Shown one piece after another: positions 38,315-46,731 of a stretch of DNA of 64,000 nt; the first letter of the stretch is position 1, and the number at the start of each line of letters is the position of its first letter. Origin of the DNA: Streptomyces reniochalinae (GTDB lineage: Bacteria > Actinomycetota > Actinomycetes > Streptomycetales > Streptomycetaceae); the NCBI RefSeq assembly GCF_003323735.1, contig NZ_QOIM01000018.1, forward strand, positions 1-64,000, in the 5' to 3' direction. The position numbers were made by a program, and so were the translations under genes. A model generated the notes under the pieces. That model worked only from the letters and a program-made list of their open reading frames with translations. It had not been told where the DNA came from and ran no database searches.

Positions 38315-38530
38315 ATGGCACCGGAACCCGTGAACCCGCAACGCCCCGACGACGACCCGGAGACCTACGTGGGCCTGGCCGCGCAGGAGGCGGAGCGCCG
38401 CGCCCGCGAACGCGGCTGGACCAGCGTGCGGCAGCTGGAACCCGACGCGATCATCACCATGGAGTACGTCGCCGGACGGCTCAACCAGGCGGTCAAGGAC
38501 GGCCAGGTGGTGCGCTGCTGGCAGGGCTGA
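38315..38530 (+). CDS. I78-family peptidase-inhibitor-like protein
   Basis: 71 residues. The pattern YVGLAAQEAERRARERGWTS, then ITMEYVAGRLNQAVKDGQVVRCW, is that of small Streptomyces proteins in the potato-inhibitor-I-like I78 group: a helix, a binding-loop strand and a final beta strand. No signal peptide, so an extracellular inhibitor role is doubtful for this member. It converges on the PAP2 gene at 27 bp. Confidence 0.82.
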   Translation: MAPEPVNPQRPDDDPETYVGLAAQEAERRARERGWTSVRQLEPDAIITMEYVAGRLNQAVKDGQVVRCWQG

Positions 38531-38557
38531 CCAGCGGCGGAAGGACCCGTGCCGGGC

Positions 38558-39460
38558 TCAGTAGCGCGACGCGGGCGCGTGGGCCTCGTCGGTCGCGCGG
38601 GGCATCGCGGCGCTGCGGTTGCCGGAGCCGGAGTCCTGCGCGGGCACCCGGGGGCCGACCAGCTTCCCGCGCGCGGAGACCGGCTGCCCCGTGGGGGAGG
38701 AGGCGGGCGCGGGCGCCAGCCGTGACCCTGCCGTGGTGAACCGTTCACGCAGCGCGTAGACGAACGCCTCGGCCCGCAGGATCGCCGGCTCGCACCAGGG
38801 CAGCCCCAGCAGGATCACCAGCCCCGCGGCCCAGCCCAGCAACACGTCGCTCACCCAGTGCGTACCGAGGTAGACGGTGGTGGCGCCCACGCCGAGGGCG
38901 AAGACCGCCGCGACGACGGACAGCCAGCGCCTCGCGAGCGGCGTGGTGGCGAGGTAGGCGAGAATGCCCCAGGTCACGACGGCGTTGGCGGTGTGGCCCG
39001 AAGGAAATATATCGCCGCCCTTGAGCAGCTCGGCCGAGCCGATCTCCGTGGCGTAGTGCGGTCCCAGCCGGCCCAGGCCGATCTTGACGGCGCCGACCGA
39101 GACGTTGAGCAGCAACAGCGCGAAGGCCAGCGCCAGCAGCGGCCGCAGTGTGCGCTGCCGCCAGGAGCGCCAGCCCAGCCAGGCGGCCACCAGAACCGCC
39201 GTCGGTCCGCGCTGCCCCAGCACCACGAAGGCGTCCAGGAAGCTGTGGATGCCGGGCCACTGCTTGTACGGGCGGAAGAGCATGACCTGCCAGTCGAGCT
39301 GGACGAGCCATGTCGTGCCCAGGACGGCGACCACGATCGCCAGGTAGAAGGCGACCGTGACGCTGAACAGACCCAGCCGGACGCGGCTCATCCGCGGGGA
39401 CGGGCCGCAGGGGCGGTGAGGCTCCTGCTCCAGCCGGGAGAAGATTCGGTCGGTACGCAC
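38558..39460 (-). CDS. PAP2-family membrane phosphatase
   Basis: 300 residues from GTG 39460. About six transmembrane helices begin with LFSVTVAFYLAIVVAVLGTT. The phosphatase motifs are KIGLGRLGP (motif 1, though its usual Arg-Pro is changed), FPSGHTANAV (motif 2) and GTHWVSDVLLGW (motif 3, His and Asp). Members dephosphorylate phosphatidate, undecaprenyl diphosphate or similar lipids. ATG at 39391 would give a shorter N-terminus. The last 55 residues are Pro/Ala/Ser-rich and cytosolic. Confidence 0.88.
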   Translation of the reverse strand: MRTDRIFSRLEQEPHRPCGPSPRMSRVRLGLFSVTVAFYLAIVVAVLGTTWLVQLDWQVMLFRPYKQWPGIHSFLDAFVVLGQRGPTAVLVAAWLGWRSWRQRTLRPLLALAFALLLLNVSVGAVKIGLGRLGPHYATEIGSAELLKGGDIFPSGHTANAVVTWGILAYLATTPLARRWLSVVAAVFALGVGATTVYLGTHWVSDVLLGWAAGLVILLGLPWCEPAILRAEAFVYALRERFTTAGSRLAPAPASSPTGQPVSARGKLVGPRVPAQDSGSGNRSAAMPRATDEAHAPASRY

Positions 39461-39782
39461 CTAATCGAGATTACCGCGCGTGAAGAGTGCCTTCGGCGAG
39501 GGCGGGCCCTTCGTGATGCCGATGTGATGTGCAAAAGCGCCCCGCGCAGGCTTAGGTTCTGTTTATCTCGGTCGATTCCCGGGCCGATTGATTGTGCTGA
39601 GGCAGCCGTGAAGCGACGTGAGTCACAGGCCGGTTGACAGCAATTCCCGCCATTCCCCTGACCCGGTACGGCTTTCCGTCGCGGCCGGGTGCCAGGAGGC
39701 GGGCCGCCGGGCGTGTGGCCTTCGACGCGGCGGCCCCCGGCGGTGCGCCGGGCGTGCTCCATGGTGTCGGAGGTGCCCGGGC
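39461..39782. other. 322-bp gap between PAP2 and mannosyltransferase genes
   Basis: Holds the upstream region of the PAP2 gene (minus strand) and the downstream end of the next minus gene. A modestly AT-rich patch at 39550-39600 may be the promoter. No gene is seen. Confidence 0.45.
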
Positions 39783-39800
39783 TCAGGGTGGTCCCGAGCC
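39780..39800 (-). terminator. hairpin overlapping mannosyltransferase stop codon
   Basis: GGCTC/GAGCC plus GGG/CCC pair around a 4-nt loop with one bulged base; the stop codon (39783-39785) lies within one arm. Confidence 0.35.
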
Positions 39801-40949
39801 GTTCAGCCACCAGGCGCCGTAGACGGCCGAGGCCGCCGCGAGCGCGCCGAGGGCGAGCGCCGCGCGGCCGGTCCTGCAACGGGACAGCGCCGCAGCGAGC
39901 GGCAGCAGCAGGGGGAAGGCGGGCAGCAGCAGCCGCGGCTTGGACCCGAAGTAGCCCTTGGCGCACAGGGCGAGCGCCACCACGATCCCCGCGTACACCA
40001 GCAGGGCGTCAGGCTGCCGCTGCCGCACGCACAGCGCGTACAGCCACAGGACCAGGGCGACGCCCGCCAGCAGCGCCAGGCCGCCGACGAACGTGCCCGT
40101 CAGGTTCTCCCAGACGAAGCAGGCGAACGCCCAGCCGCCGTCGAACCCGTTGCCCCACTGGCCCTGGACGTCCAGGTATCCGGTGACGCTTCCGGTGCGG
40201 ACACCCACCCAGGCCACGAACCCGAACCAGCCCGCCGGAGCGAGCAGCAGCCCCAGCGCCATGCGCGCCCCGGGCCCCCGCCGCCGGCGCCACAGCTCGC
40301 GGAGGGCCGCGCACCACAACGCCGCCACGACCGCGGCGCCCACCGGGCGGGTCAGCCCCGACAGCGCGGCCAGCGTCCCGGCCCACACCCAGCGGCCCGT
40401 CAGCGCCGCCCACAGCGCCCAGGCCGCCAGCGCGGTGAACAGTGACTCGCTGTAGGCCATCGACTGCACCACGCCGACCGGTACCGCTCCCCACAGCACC
40501 GCCAGGCAGACCCCGGCACGAGGGCCGTGCAGCCGCTCGCCGATCAGGTAGAGCGCCCACGCCGTGGCCGGCGAGGCGACCGCGCTCACCAGCAGGCCCG
40601 CGTCGGGGGCCGAGAGCGGTGAGAGCTGCGCCAAGCCGCGCTCGAGCGCCGGAAGCAGCGGAAAGAACGCCAGGTCCGAGTGGACGCCGCCCTCGGGCAG
40701 CCGCACCTGGTAGCCGTACCAGCCCTCGGCGACCCGGGTGTACCAGAGCGAGTCCCAGCGGGCCGCGAGCAGCGTGTGCGGGCTGGTGCCCCGCGTCGCG
40801 CTCCACACCGCCAGCACGGCCAGCCCCAGTGCGCGCACACCCGCGTACGCCAGCACGGCGGTGACGACCCGGCGACGCCCCGTCGTACGGACATCCCGGG
40901 GAACGTCCGTACGGCTGCTGGGGTGGCCGGCATCGGCGAGTTCAGTCAT
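39783..40949 (-). CDS. PIG-V-like membrane mannosyltransferase
   Basis: 388 residues. It has about ten hydrophobic segments and an early loop AARWDSLWYTRVAEGWYG, where the Asp after the first helix is the catalytic-type residue of PIG-V/GT-C enzymes. LTRPVGAAVVAALWC and GTFVGGLALLAGVALVL are further family-like helices. Such enzymes use polyprenyl-phosphate-mannose on the outer face of the membrane. The acceptor is unknown; glycolipid or wall glycan is the usual role in actinobacteria. Confidence 0.82.
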   Translation of the reverse strand: MTELADAGHPSSRTDVPRDVRTTGRRRVVTAVLAYAGVRALGLAVLAVWSATRGTSPHTLLAARWDSLWYTRVAEGWYGYQVRLPEGGVHSDLAFFPLLPALERGLAQLSPLSAPDAGLLVSAVASPATAWALYLIGERLHGPRAGVCLAVLWGAVPVGVVQSMAYSESLFTALAAWALWAALTGRWVWAGTLAALSGLTRPVGAAVVAALWCAALRELWRRRRGPGARMALGLLLAPAGWFGFVAWVGVRTGSVTGYLDVQGQWGNGFDGGWAFACFVWENLTGTFVGGLALLAGVALVLWLYALCVRQRQPDALLVYAGIVVALALCAKGYFGSKPRLLLPAFPLLLPLAAALSRCRTGRAALALGALAAASAVYGAWWLNGSGPP

Positions 40950-41281
40950 CCGGACGATTATTGGTCACCGCTCGCGGGCCCCGGGCGGCGGGAGCGACGC
41001 CCCCGCTCACCGGGCGGACCGGGCGGACCGCAAGAATCGCTGGAAAACGGCCGTCATGCACGCCCGTATCCCGGGCAGATGCACTGTCGCCGATACACCC
41101 GTTGAATGGGGGAGCGGTGGACGCCCGCTACGACTCGCGTACGCTGACCGGCACTCGCCCCTCCACACCGGGCCGGGACCGACGCCGAGCGGGCCACGCA
41201 GGCAGCACGCCGCCCCCGGCAACCGTCCCACCCCCCCAGACGGCCGGCCCACGGGTGCGAGAGCAACAGGAGGTGCTGTAC
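40950..41281. other. divergent intergenic region, mannosyltransferase / MFS
   Basis: 332 bp between divergent genes. It ends with an AGGAGG ribosome site for the MFS gene. I see no operator or gene, although TetR-type regulated exporters usually have one. Confidence 0.4.
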
Positions 41282-43078
41282 ATGTCCGGGACGACCACGG
41301 CCACAGCGCGGCAGGCGGCGGACGTCCCCGAAGGCGGAGCGGACAGCCGCGGGCCCGTCGGACAGGCCAACCGATGGGTCGTGCTCGTCGTCCTGTGCGC
41401 GAGCCTGCTCGTGGTGGCCGTCGACGCCACCGTGCTGCACGTCGCCGTCCCCGCCGTCTCCGAGGACCTGCGCCCCGGCTCCATCGAGCTGCTGTGGATC
41501 GTCGACGCCTACCCCCTGGTCTGCGCGTCGCTGCTGATCCTCTTCGGCACGCTCGGTGACAAGATCGGCACCCGCAGAGTGCTGCTGTTCGGCTACACGT
41601 TCTTCGCCGTCGCCTCGGCCCTGGCCGCGTACGCGCACACCGCCGGCGTCCTGATCGGCGCCCGCGCCCTCCTCGGCGTCGGCGGCGCCATGATCATGCC
41701 CGCCACCCTCTCGATACTCCGCCAGGTCTTCCCCGACCGCCGTGAGCGCGCCCTGGCCGTCGGCATCTGGAGCGCCGTCGCCGCCGTCGGCGCCGCCGTC
41801 GGCCCCCTGGTGGGCGGCGCGCTCCTGGAACACTTCTGGTGGGGCTCGGTCTTCCTGATCAACCTTCCCCTGATGGCGGCGGGCCTGCCGCTGGGACGCT
41901 GGCTGCTGCCCGAGTCCGTCACCGGCAGCGAGGGGCCGTGGGACGTCCTCGGCGCCCTGATGGCGGCCGCGGGGCTCTTCGGCGTGATACTCGGCGTCAA
42001 ACAAGCCGGCGGCGGCGAACCGCTCTCCCCCCTGTGCTGGCTGCCCCTCGCCGTCGGAGCCGCGCTGATGGCCCTGTTCGTCCGCCGCCAGCGCCGGCGC
42101 ACCCAGCCGCTCATCGACTTCGGCACCCTCACCCGCGCCGCCTTCGGCACCTCCGTCGGCTGCATCGTGCTGACCGTGCTGGCGCTCGTCGGCCTCGCCC
42201 TGATAGCCGCCCAGTACCTCCAGCTCGTCCTCGGCCTCTCCCCGCTGGAGACCGGCCTGCGGCTGCTGCCGCTGTCCGTCGCCGCCATCGCCGCCGGGCT
42301 CCTCGGCTCGCGGCTGCTCGCACTGCTGGGACCGCGCACGATGGTCGCGCTCGGCTTCGTGGCCACGGCCGTCGCCGTACTCTGCCTGCTGGGAGTGGGC
42401 CAGCACGACCGGCCAGGACTCCTCGTCGGCGGCTTCGTACTGCTCGGCTTCGGGCTGGAGACGACGCTCTTCGGCTGCTACGAGTCGATGCTCAGCGAGG
42501 CCCCCGCCGAGCAGTCGGGCGGCGCGGCGGCCGTCGGCGAGACCGCCTACCAACTCGGCGCGGGCATCGGCATCGCCCTCCTCGGAAGCGTCATGAACGC
42601 CGCCTACGGGCCGGGCGTCCGCGACGCGGCCGGCCGCTTCGGCATCTCCGGCGGCGACGGAGCCGACGCCAGCCACTCCCTGGGCGAGGCGTACGGGGTC
42701 GCCGACCGTATCGGCGGCGGCACCGGAGCGGCGCTCAAGGAGGCGGCGCGCGCCTCGTTCGTGGCGGGATTGCACGTGACGCTGCTGGTCAGCGCGGCGC
42801 TGCTGCTCCTCGGGGCGTTGGCAGCGCTGCGGTTGCCGCGCCATATGGAGGGCGCGGCGGGGGTGGGGGAGAACGGTGCGTCGGGTGCCGGGCGGAACGG
42901 TGCGCCCGGTACCGGGCAGGGCGATGCCTCGGGTACTGGTAAGGACGGTGCGCCGTCCGCCGGGCGGGACGGCGCAGAGCAGGGTGGTGCGTCGGATACC
43001 GCGCACAACGGCGCGTCGGGTGTCCGGGAGGGCGACGGTTCGGGGCGGCCCTTGTCGCGAGGCGTTACCCGGTCGTAG
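41282..43078 (+). CDS. DHA2-type MFS drug exporter
   Basis: 598 residues from ATG 41282 (AGGAGG site). Fourteen helices as in EmrB/QacA: the first is VVLCASLLVVAVDATVLHVAVP, followed by motif A (GDKIGTRRVLLFG), motif C (AVAAVGAAVGPLVGGALLEHFWWGSVFLINLP) and an EYxP-less late half. DHA2 proteins expel cationic drugs by proton antiport. The last about 65 residues after the final helix are a Gly/Asp/Ala/Ser-rich repeat tail with no membrane segment. No TetR neighbour was found, so regulation is unknown. Confidence 0.92.
   Translation: MSGTTTATARQAADVPEGGADSRGPVGQANRWVVLVVLCASLLVVAVDATVLHVAVPAVSEDLRPGSIELLWIVDAYPLVCASLLILFGTLGDKIGTRRVLLFGYTFFAVASALAAYAHTAGVLIGARALLGVGGAMIMPATLSILRQVFPDRRERALAVGIWSAVAAVGAAVGPLVGGALLEHFWWGSVFLINLPLMAAGLPLGRWLLPESVTGSEGPWDVLGALMAAAGLFGVILGVKQAGGGEPLSPLCWLPLAVGAALMALFVRRQRRRTQPLIDFGTLTRAAFGTSVGCIVLTVLALVGLALIAAQYLQLVLGLSPLETGLRLLPLSVAAIAAGLLGSRLLALLGPRTMVALGFVATAVAVLCLLGVGQHDRPGLLVGGFVLLGFGLETTLFGCYESMLSEAPAEQSGGAAAVGETAYQLGAGIGIALLGSVMNAAYGPGVRDAAGRFGISGGDGADASHSLGEAYGVADRIGGGTGAALKEAARASFVAGLHVTLLVSAALLLLGALAALRLPRHMEGAAGVGENGASGAGRNGAPGTGQGDASGTGKDGAPSAGRDGAEQGGASDTAHNGASGVREGDGSGRPLSRGVTRS
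42868..43041 (+). repeat. imperfect 24-nt tandem repeat encoding MFS tail
   Basis: About seven imperfect units of roughly 24 nt (8 residues such as GRNGAPGT and GKDGAPSA). The last part has lower periodicity. It codes for a soluble tail on the exporter. Confidence 0.7.
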
Positions 43079-43123
43079 CGTCAGCCGGGTATCCGTGATC
43101 GTTCCGCCCCGGAGGCCCCGCCC

Positions 43124-44299
43124 ATGACAGCGTTCGACGCGCACGATCCGCTGGGAATCGACGACCTGCTCAGCGACGAGGACCGCGCCGTGCGCGACAC
43201 CGTGCGCTCCTGGGCCGCCGACCGCGTCACCCCGTACGTCGCCGACTGGTACGAGCGCGGCGAACTCCCCGGCATCCGCGACTTGGCGCGCGAACTCGGC
43301 TCACTCGGAGCCCTCGGCATGTCACTGACCGGGTACGGCTGCGCGGGGGCCGGCGCCGTGCAGTACGGGCTGGCCTGCCTGGAACTGGAAGCCGCCGACT
43401 CCGGCATCCGCTCCCTGGTCTCCGTCCAGGGCTCCCTCGCCATGTACGCCCTCCACCGGTTCGGCAGCGAGGAGCAGAAACAGCACTGGCTGCCGTCCAT
43501 GGCCTCGGGCGAGGTGATCGGCTGCTTCGGGCTGACCGAACCCGACCACGGCTCCGACCCCTCCGGCATGCGGACCCGCGCCGAACGCGACGGCTCCGAC
43601 TGGGTGCTGAACGGGCGCAAGATGTGGATCACCAACGGCTCGGTCGCCGGGGTCGCCGTCGTGTGGGCCCGCACCGACGAGGGCATCCGCGGGTTCGTCG
43701 TCCCGACCGACACCCCCGGCTTCTCCGCGCCCGAGATCAAGCACAAGCTCTCCCTGCGGGCCTCGGTCACCAGCGAGCTCGTGCTGGACGACGTGCGGCT
43801 GCCGGCCGACGCCGTGTTGCCCGAGGCGCACGGGCTGCGCGGTCCGCTGAGCTGCCTGAGCCACGCACGGTACGGCATCGTGTGGGGCTCCATGGGCGCC
43901 GCCCGCGCCTGCTTCGACGCGGCGCTCGCGTACACGCGGGAGCGGGAGCAGTTCGGAAAGCCGCTCGCGGGATTCCAGCTCACCCAGGCCAAGCTCGCCG
44001 ACATGGCCGTCGAACTCCACAAGGGCGTGCTGCTCGCCCACCACCTGGGGCGGCGGATGGACGCCGGGCGGCTGCGGCCCGAACAGATCAGCTTCGGGAA
44101 GCTGAACAACACCAGGGAAGCGCTCGAGATCTGCCGGGTCGCACGGACGCTGCTGGGGGCGAACGGGATCTCCATGGAGTATCCGGTCATGCGGCACAGC
44201 ACCAACTTGGAGTCGGTGCTGACGTATGAGGGGACTGTGGAGATGCATCAGCTTGTGTTGGGGAAGGCGCTTACGGGGGTCGACGCGTTTCGGGGTTGA
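43124..44299 (+). CDS. acyl-CoA dehydrogenase, glutaryl-CoA-dehydrogenase type
   Basis: 391 residues with all acyl-CoA dehydrogenase domains. The FAD/substrate region has CFGLTEPDHGSDPSGMRTRAE and WITNGSVAGVAVVWAR; the C-terminal helices end in SVLTYEGTVEMHQLVLGKALTG, where the Glu of YEGT is the catalytic base. This position and the short TEPDHGSDP motif fit glutaryl-CoA dehydrogenase best, which oxidises and decarboxylates glutaryl-CoA in lysine and tryptophan breakdown. Substrate is not certain from sequence. It converges on sflA. Confidence 0.88.
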   Translation: MTAFDAHDPLGIDDLLSDEDRAVRDTVRSWAADRVTPYVADWYERGELPGIRDLARELGSLGALGMSLTGYGCAGAGAVQYGLACLELEAADSGIRSLVSVQGSLAMYALHRFGSEEQKQHWLPSMASGEVIGCFGLTEPDHGSDPSGMRTRAERDGSDWVLNGRKMWITNGSVAGVAVVWARTDEGIRGFVVPTDTPGFSAPEIKHKLSLRASVTSELVLDDVRLPADAVLPEAHGLRGPLSCLSHARYGIVWGSMGAARACFDAALAYTREREQFGKPLAGFQLTQAKLADMAVELHKGVLLAHHLGRRMDAGRLRPEQISFGKLNNTREALEICRVARTLLGANGISMEYPVMRHSTNLESVLTYEGTVEMHQLVLGKALTGVDAFRG

Positions 44300-44317
44300 C
44301 GTCGCCTCCGGGGCTGA

Positions 44318-44383
44318 CCTCTTGTGGGGCGGACCCCCACGCCTTCCCCTTTTCACGGAGGCCGCCCACCTCCGAGGGTGTTG
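44318..44383 (+). repeat. dispersed intergenic element, copy A
   Basis: 66-nt partner of copy B (27662-27727, opposite strand), 52 of 66 identical in an ungapped hand alignment. It is followed by two GGGGGCTCCGCCCCC hairpins (44394-44408, 44472-44486). It lies between the convergent acyl-CoA dehydrogenase and sflA genes. Confidence 0.6.
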
Positions 44384-44509
44384 CCCTCTGGCTGGGGGCT
44401 CCGCCCCCAGGCCCCCGGCCCCTCGCCGGGGAGGCTTCGGGGCGGCGCTGCCCCCAACTGCCCCCCGCTACGGGGGCTCCGCCCCCTGGACCCCCGGCAT
44501 GGGGCTGGG

Positions 44510-44535
44510 CCCCTGGCCCTGTGAGGGGCCAGGGG
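44510..44535. terminator. bidirectional hairpin beside sflA stop
   Basis: CCCCTGGCCC (44510-44519) and GGGCCAGGGG (44526-44535) are perfect complements around TGTGAG. It ends one base before the sflA stop codon on the minus strand. Confidence 0.75.
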
Positions 44536-44997
44536 TCAGCTCTGGTTGTAGAAGCCGCCGGGGTCGTGGTGGTCTTCGTTGGTGACGACGCTGTAGTCGG
44601 GTGGGGTCAGCAGGAAGACGCGGTTGGCGACGCGTTCGATGGAGCCCCGCAGGCCGAAGGTCAGGCCCGCGGCGAAGTCCACCACCCGCTTCGCGTCGGC
44701 CGAGTCCATGGCGGTGAGGTTCACGATCACCGGGACCCCGTCCCGGAAGAGCTCGCCGATGCCGCGTGCGTCGCGGAAGCAGTCCGGGCTGACGGTAGCG
44801 ATCTTGGTGCCCTGGTCCTGGGCGGTCTCGGCCGTGACGCGGACTCTGGGGTCGGTGACCCACGGCTCCCGTGCGGCGTCCGCGGGTACCGGCCCCCCGG
44901 CCGGGCCGTCGTCCGTCCCGTCGGCATAGTCGTAGTAACGCATCTCGCTGTCGTCGACGAGGCCCAGCCAGGCACTCGCCTTGCGCACCGATCCCAT
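44536..44997 (-). CDS. sflA: SepF-like cell-division protein (SflA type)
   Basis: 153 residues, ATG 44997 with AAAGGAGG. The N-terminus [22 protein letters not shown] replaces the amphipathic membrane helix region of SepF; the C-terminal SepF core is [32 protein letters not shown], then [26 protein letters not shown] and [11 protein letters not shown]. In S. coelicolor, SepF paralogues SflA and SflB (SCO1749 is SflA from memory) restrain FtsZ and dynamin localisation in sporulation. The genomic neighbourhood agrees with SflA. SepF proper should lie elsewhere, next to ftsZ. Confidence 0.85.
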   Translation of the reverse strand: MGSVRKASAWLGLVDDSEMRYYDYADGTDDGPAGGPVPADAAREPWVTDPRVRVTAETAQDQGTKIATVSPDCFRDARGIGELFRDGVPVIVNLTAMDSADAKRVVDFAAGLTFGLRGSIERVANRVFLLTPPDYSVVTNEDHHDPGGFYNQS

Positions 44998-45436
44998 GGA
45001 CGCCTCCTTTCCTTCGCGCGGTGTCCCACTGTTCTCAGCGCTCCGCCGCGGGTCCGCAACCCCTATGGTCGTCCATGATGCTGATGATGCGCCAAGCGGA
45101 TACCCATCCTGGCGGGGTTTCGTGACGGTTCTGGTGCAGAACTTCTGGCACTCGATCAGGGATCTCGTGTTAAGAGGCAGGTGAAGGAGCGCGAGAGGGT
45201 CCGCATTGTCCCGTTCCCGCCGGATGGGTGGCCGCCAAGGACATCCGAGTGAGCGACACCTTCCGCATCGTCCCGGGTTGACCTGGTGTTGACCAGGTCT
45301 GGCTTCTCCCCGCTCTTCGTCGTCCCAAACGCCGAGGGAGTCCGAAAGAGGGTCTTGCCGGTCCGGAAAATCACGGCGAATACTCCATGCAGCGTTTGTC
45401 AGGAGCACGCTTTGATTTCCGTGATCGGGAGGAAAA
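44998..45436. other. 439-bp gap upstream of sflA and of the first protease
   Basis: A divergent gap. sflA's promoter is on the left (minus) and the protease promoter on the right. It holds the TTGACC pair described at 45278-45299. No gene is seen. Confidence 0.45.
45278..45299 (+). promoter_or_regulatory. TTGACC direct repeat / GACCTGGT inverted repeat
   Basis: TTGACC occurs at 45278-45283 and 45289-45294, 11 bp apart (one helix turn). GACCTGGT (45280-45287) and ACCAGGTC (45292-45299) also form a perfect inverted repeat with a 4-nt spacer. A likely regulator site for the protease 138 bp downstream; the protein is unknown. Confidence 0.5.
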
Positions 45437-46351
45437 GTGAAGATCAAGCGCACCACATCGGGCGACAGTGTGACACGCCGCAGACGCAACCGGCTGATCG
45501 CCGTCGCGTCGGGCATGGCGGCCGCCGGGGCGCTCGTCGCGCCGGCCACGGCCTCCGCCGAAGCTCCCGCCCCCCACACCTGGTCGGCCTCCGCGCTGGA
45601 CACGGCGAGCGACGCCGTGCGTTCGGCCGACGTGGCCGGCACGGCGTGGTACGTCGACAAGGAGAGCGGCAAGCTCGTCGTCTCCGCCGACAGCCGGGTC
45701 TCGGGCGCCGAGCTGGCGCGGATCCGGCGGGCCGCGGGCGAGGTCGCGGGTGCTGTCGAGATCGAGCGGGTCGACGGCACCTACCGGCGGTACCTTTCGG
45801 GCGGAGACGCCGTCTACGCGGGCCAGTACCGCTGCTCGCTCGGGTTCAACGTCCGCAAGGGCAGCACGTACTACTTCCTGACCGCCGGGCACTGCACGGA
45901 GGGCGGTGGCAACTGGTACACCGACTCCGGCCACTCCACCCTCATCGGCCCCACGGCGGGTTCGAGCTTCCCCGGTAACGACTACGGGCTGGTGCGGTAC
46001 AGCAACTCCGCTCTCTCCCACCCGGGGACCGTCGGCAGCGTCGACATCACCGGTGCGGGAGACGCGCGCGTCGGCCAGAGCGTGACCCGGCGCGGGAGCA
46101 CCACGGGTACCCACAGCGGGCAGGTCACCGGTCTCAACGCCACGGTCAACTACGGGGGCGGCGACATCGTCTCGGGGCTGATCCGCACCACCGTGTGCGC
46201 GGAACCGGGGGACAGCGGCGGCCCTCTCTACGCGGGAGGTACGGCGCTCGGTCTCACCTCCGGCGGCAGCGGTGACTGCGGCAGCGGTGGTACCACCTTC
46301 TTCCAGCCCGTGCGTGAGGCCCTCAACGCGTACGGCGTGAGCGTGTACTGA
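45437..46351 (+). CDS. streptogrisin-B-type secreted serine protease (S1E)
   Basis: 304 residues from GTG 45437 (GGGAGG site). A signal peptide ([13 protein letters not shown], then [10 protein letters not shown]), a propeptide to about residue 115, and a mature chymotrypsin-fold domain starting near [20 protein letters not shown]. The catalytic triad is His in LTAGHC (about 151), Asp in GNDYG (about 182) and Ser in EPGDSGGP (about 259). The mature sequence closely recalls S. griseus protease B. The propeptide is required for folding and is removed autocatalytically. Secreted degradative enzyme. Confidence 0.92.
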   Translation: MKIKRTTSGDSVTRRRRNRLIAVASGMAAAGALVAPATASAEAPAPHTWSASALDTASDAVRSADVAGTAWYVDKESGKLVVSADSRVSGAELARIRRAAGEVAGAVEIERVDGTYRRYLSGGDAVYAGQYRCSLGFNVRKGSTYYFLTAGHCTEGGGNWYTDSGHSTLIGPTAGSSFPGNDYGLVRYSNSALSHPGTVGSVDITGAGDARVGQSVTRRGSTTGTHSGQVTGLNATVNYGGGDIVSGLIRTTVCAEPGDSGGPLYAGGTALGLTSGGSGDCGSGGTTFFQPVREALNAYGVSVY

Positions 46352-46731
46352 CGCCCGTCCCGCTGAGAGCGCGGGTGGCTGGTGTGCCCGTGTGCGCCAC
46401 CTCAGGCGTGCACGGGCACGTGCGTGTGGCGGCGGTCAGGGTCGATATCCAGTCAGGTCTACGCCTTACCGTGCGGACACATGGCATCGCCCCGGGTTGT
46501 TGTCGGGCGGGACGTCGCGGACACGAAGGGACGTTCGGCACCTTGACAGGGAAACCGAACTTCCGGTCGGCTGACGTGATCTGAACCTTGTGCGGGGGCG
46601 ACGGGGCTCGCAATACTCGGCCCACAAGTTGGCATGGACGCGACTTCCTGTGAGTCGGAGGTCCGCGCTCCATACATCCTCCTGGCCCGCCCACACCCCG
46701 GGCGGTCCAACCCCCCACTGGAGGTTCCACG
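46352..46731. other. 380-bp gap before the second protease
   Basis: A TTGACA hexamer lies at 46543-46548 but no convincing -10 box follows. AT content is slightly raised near 46440-46590. The long leader before TTG 46732 may contain regulatory sites; none identified, and no gene. Confidence 0.4.

Noticed and set aside
46543..46571. TTGACA promoter for the second protease
   Set aside because: No TANNNT-like -10 sequence is found 16-19 nt downstream.
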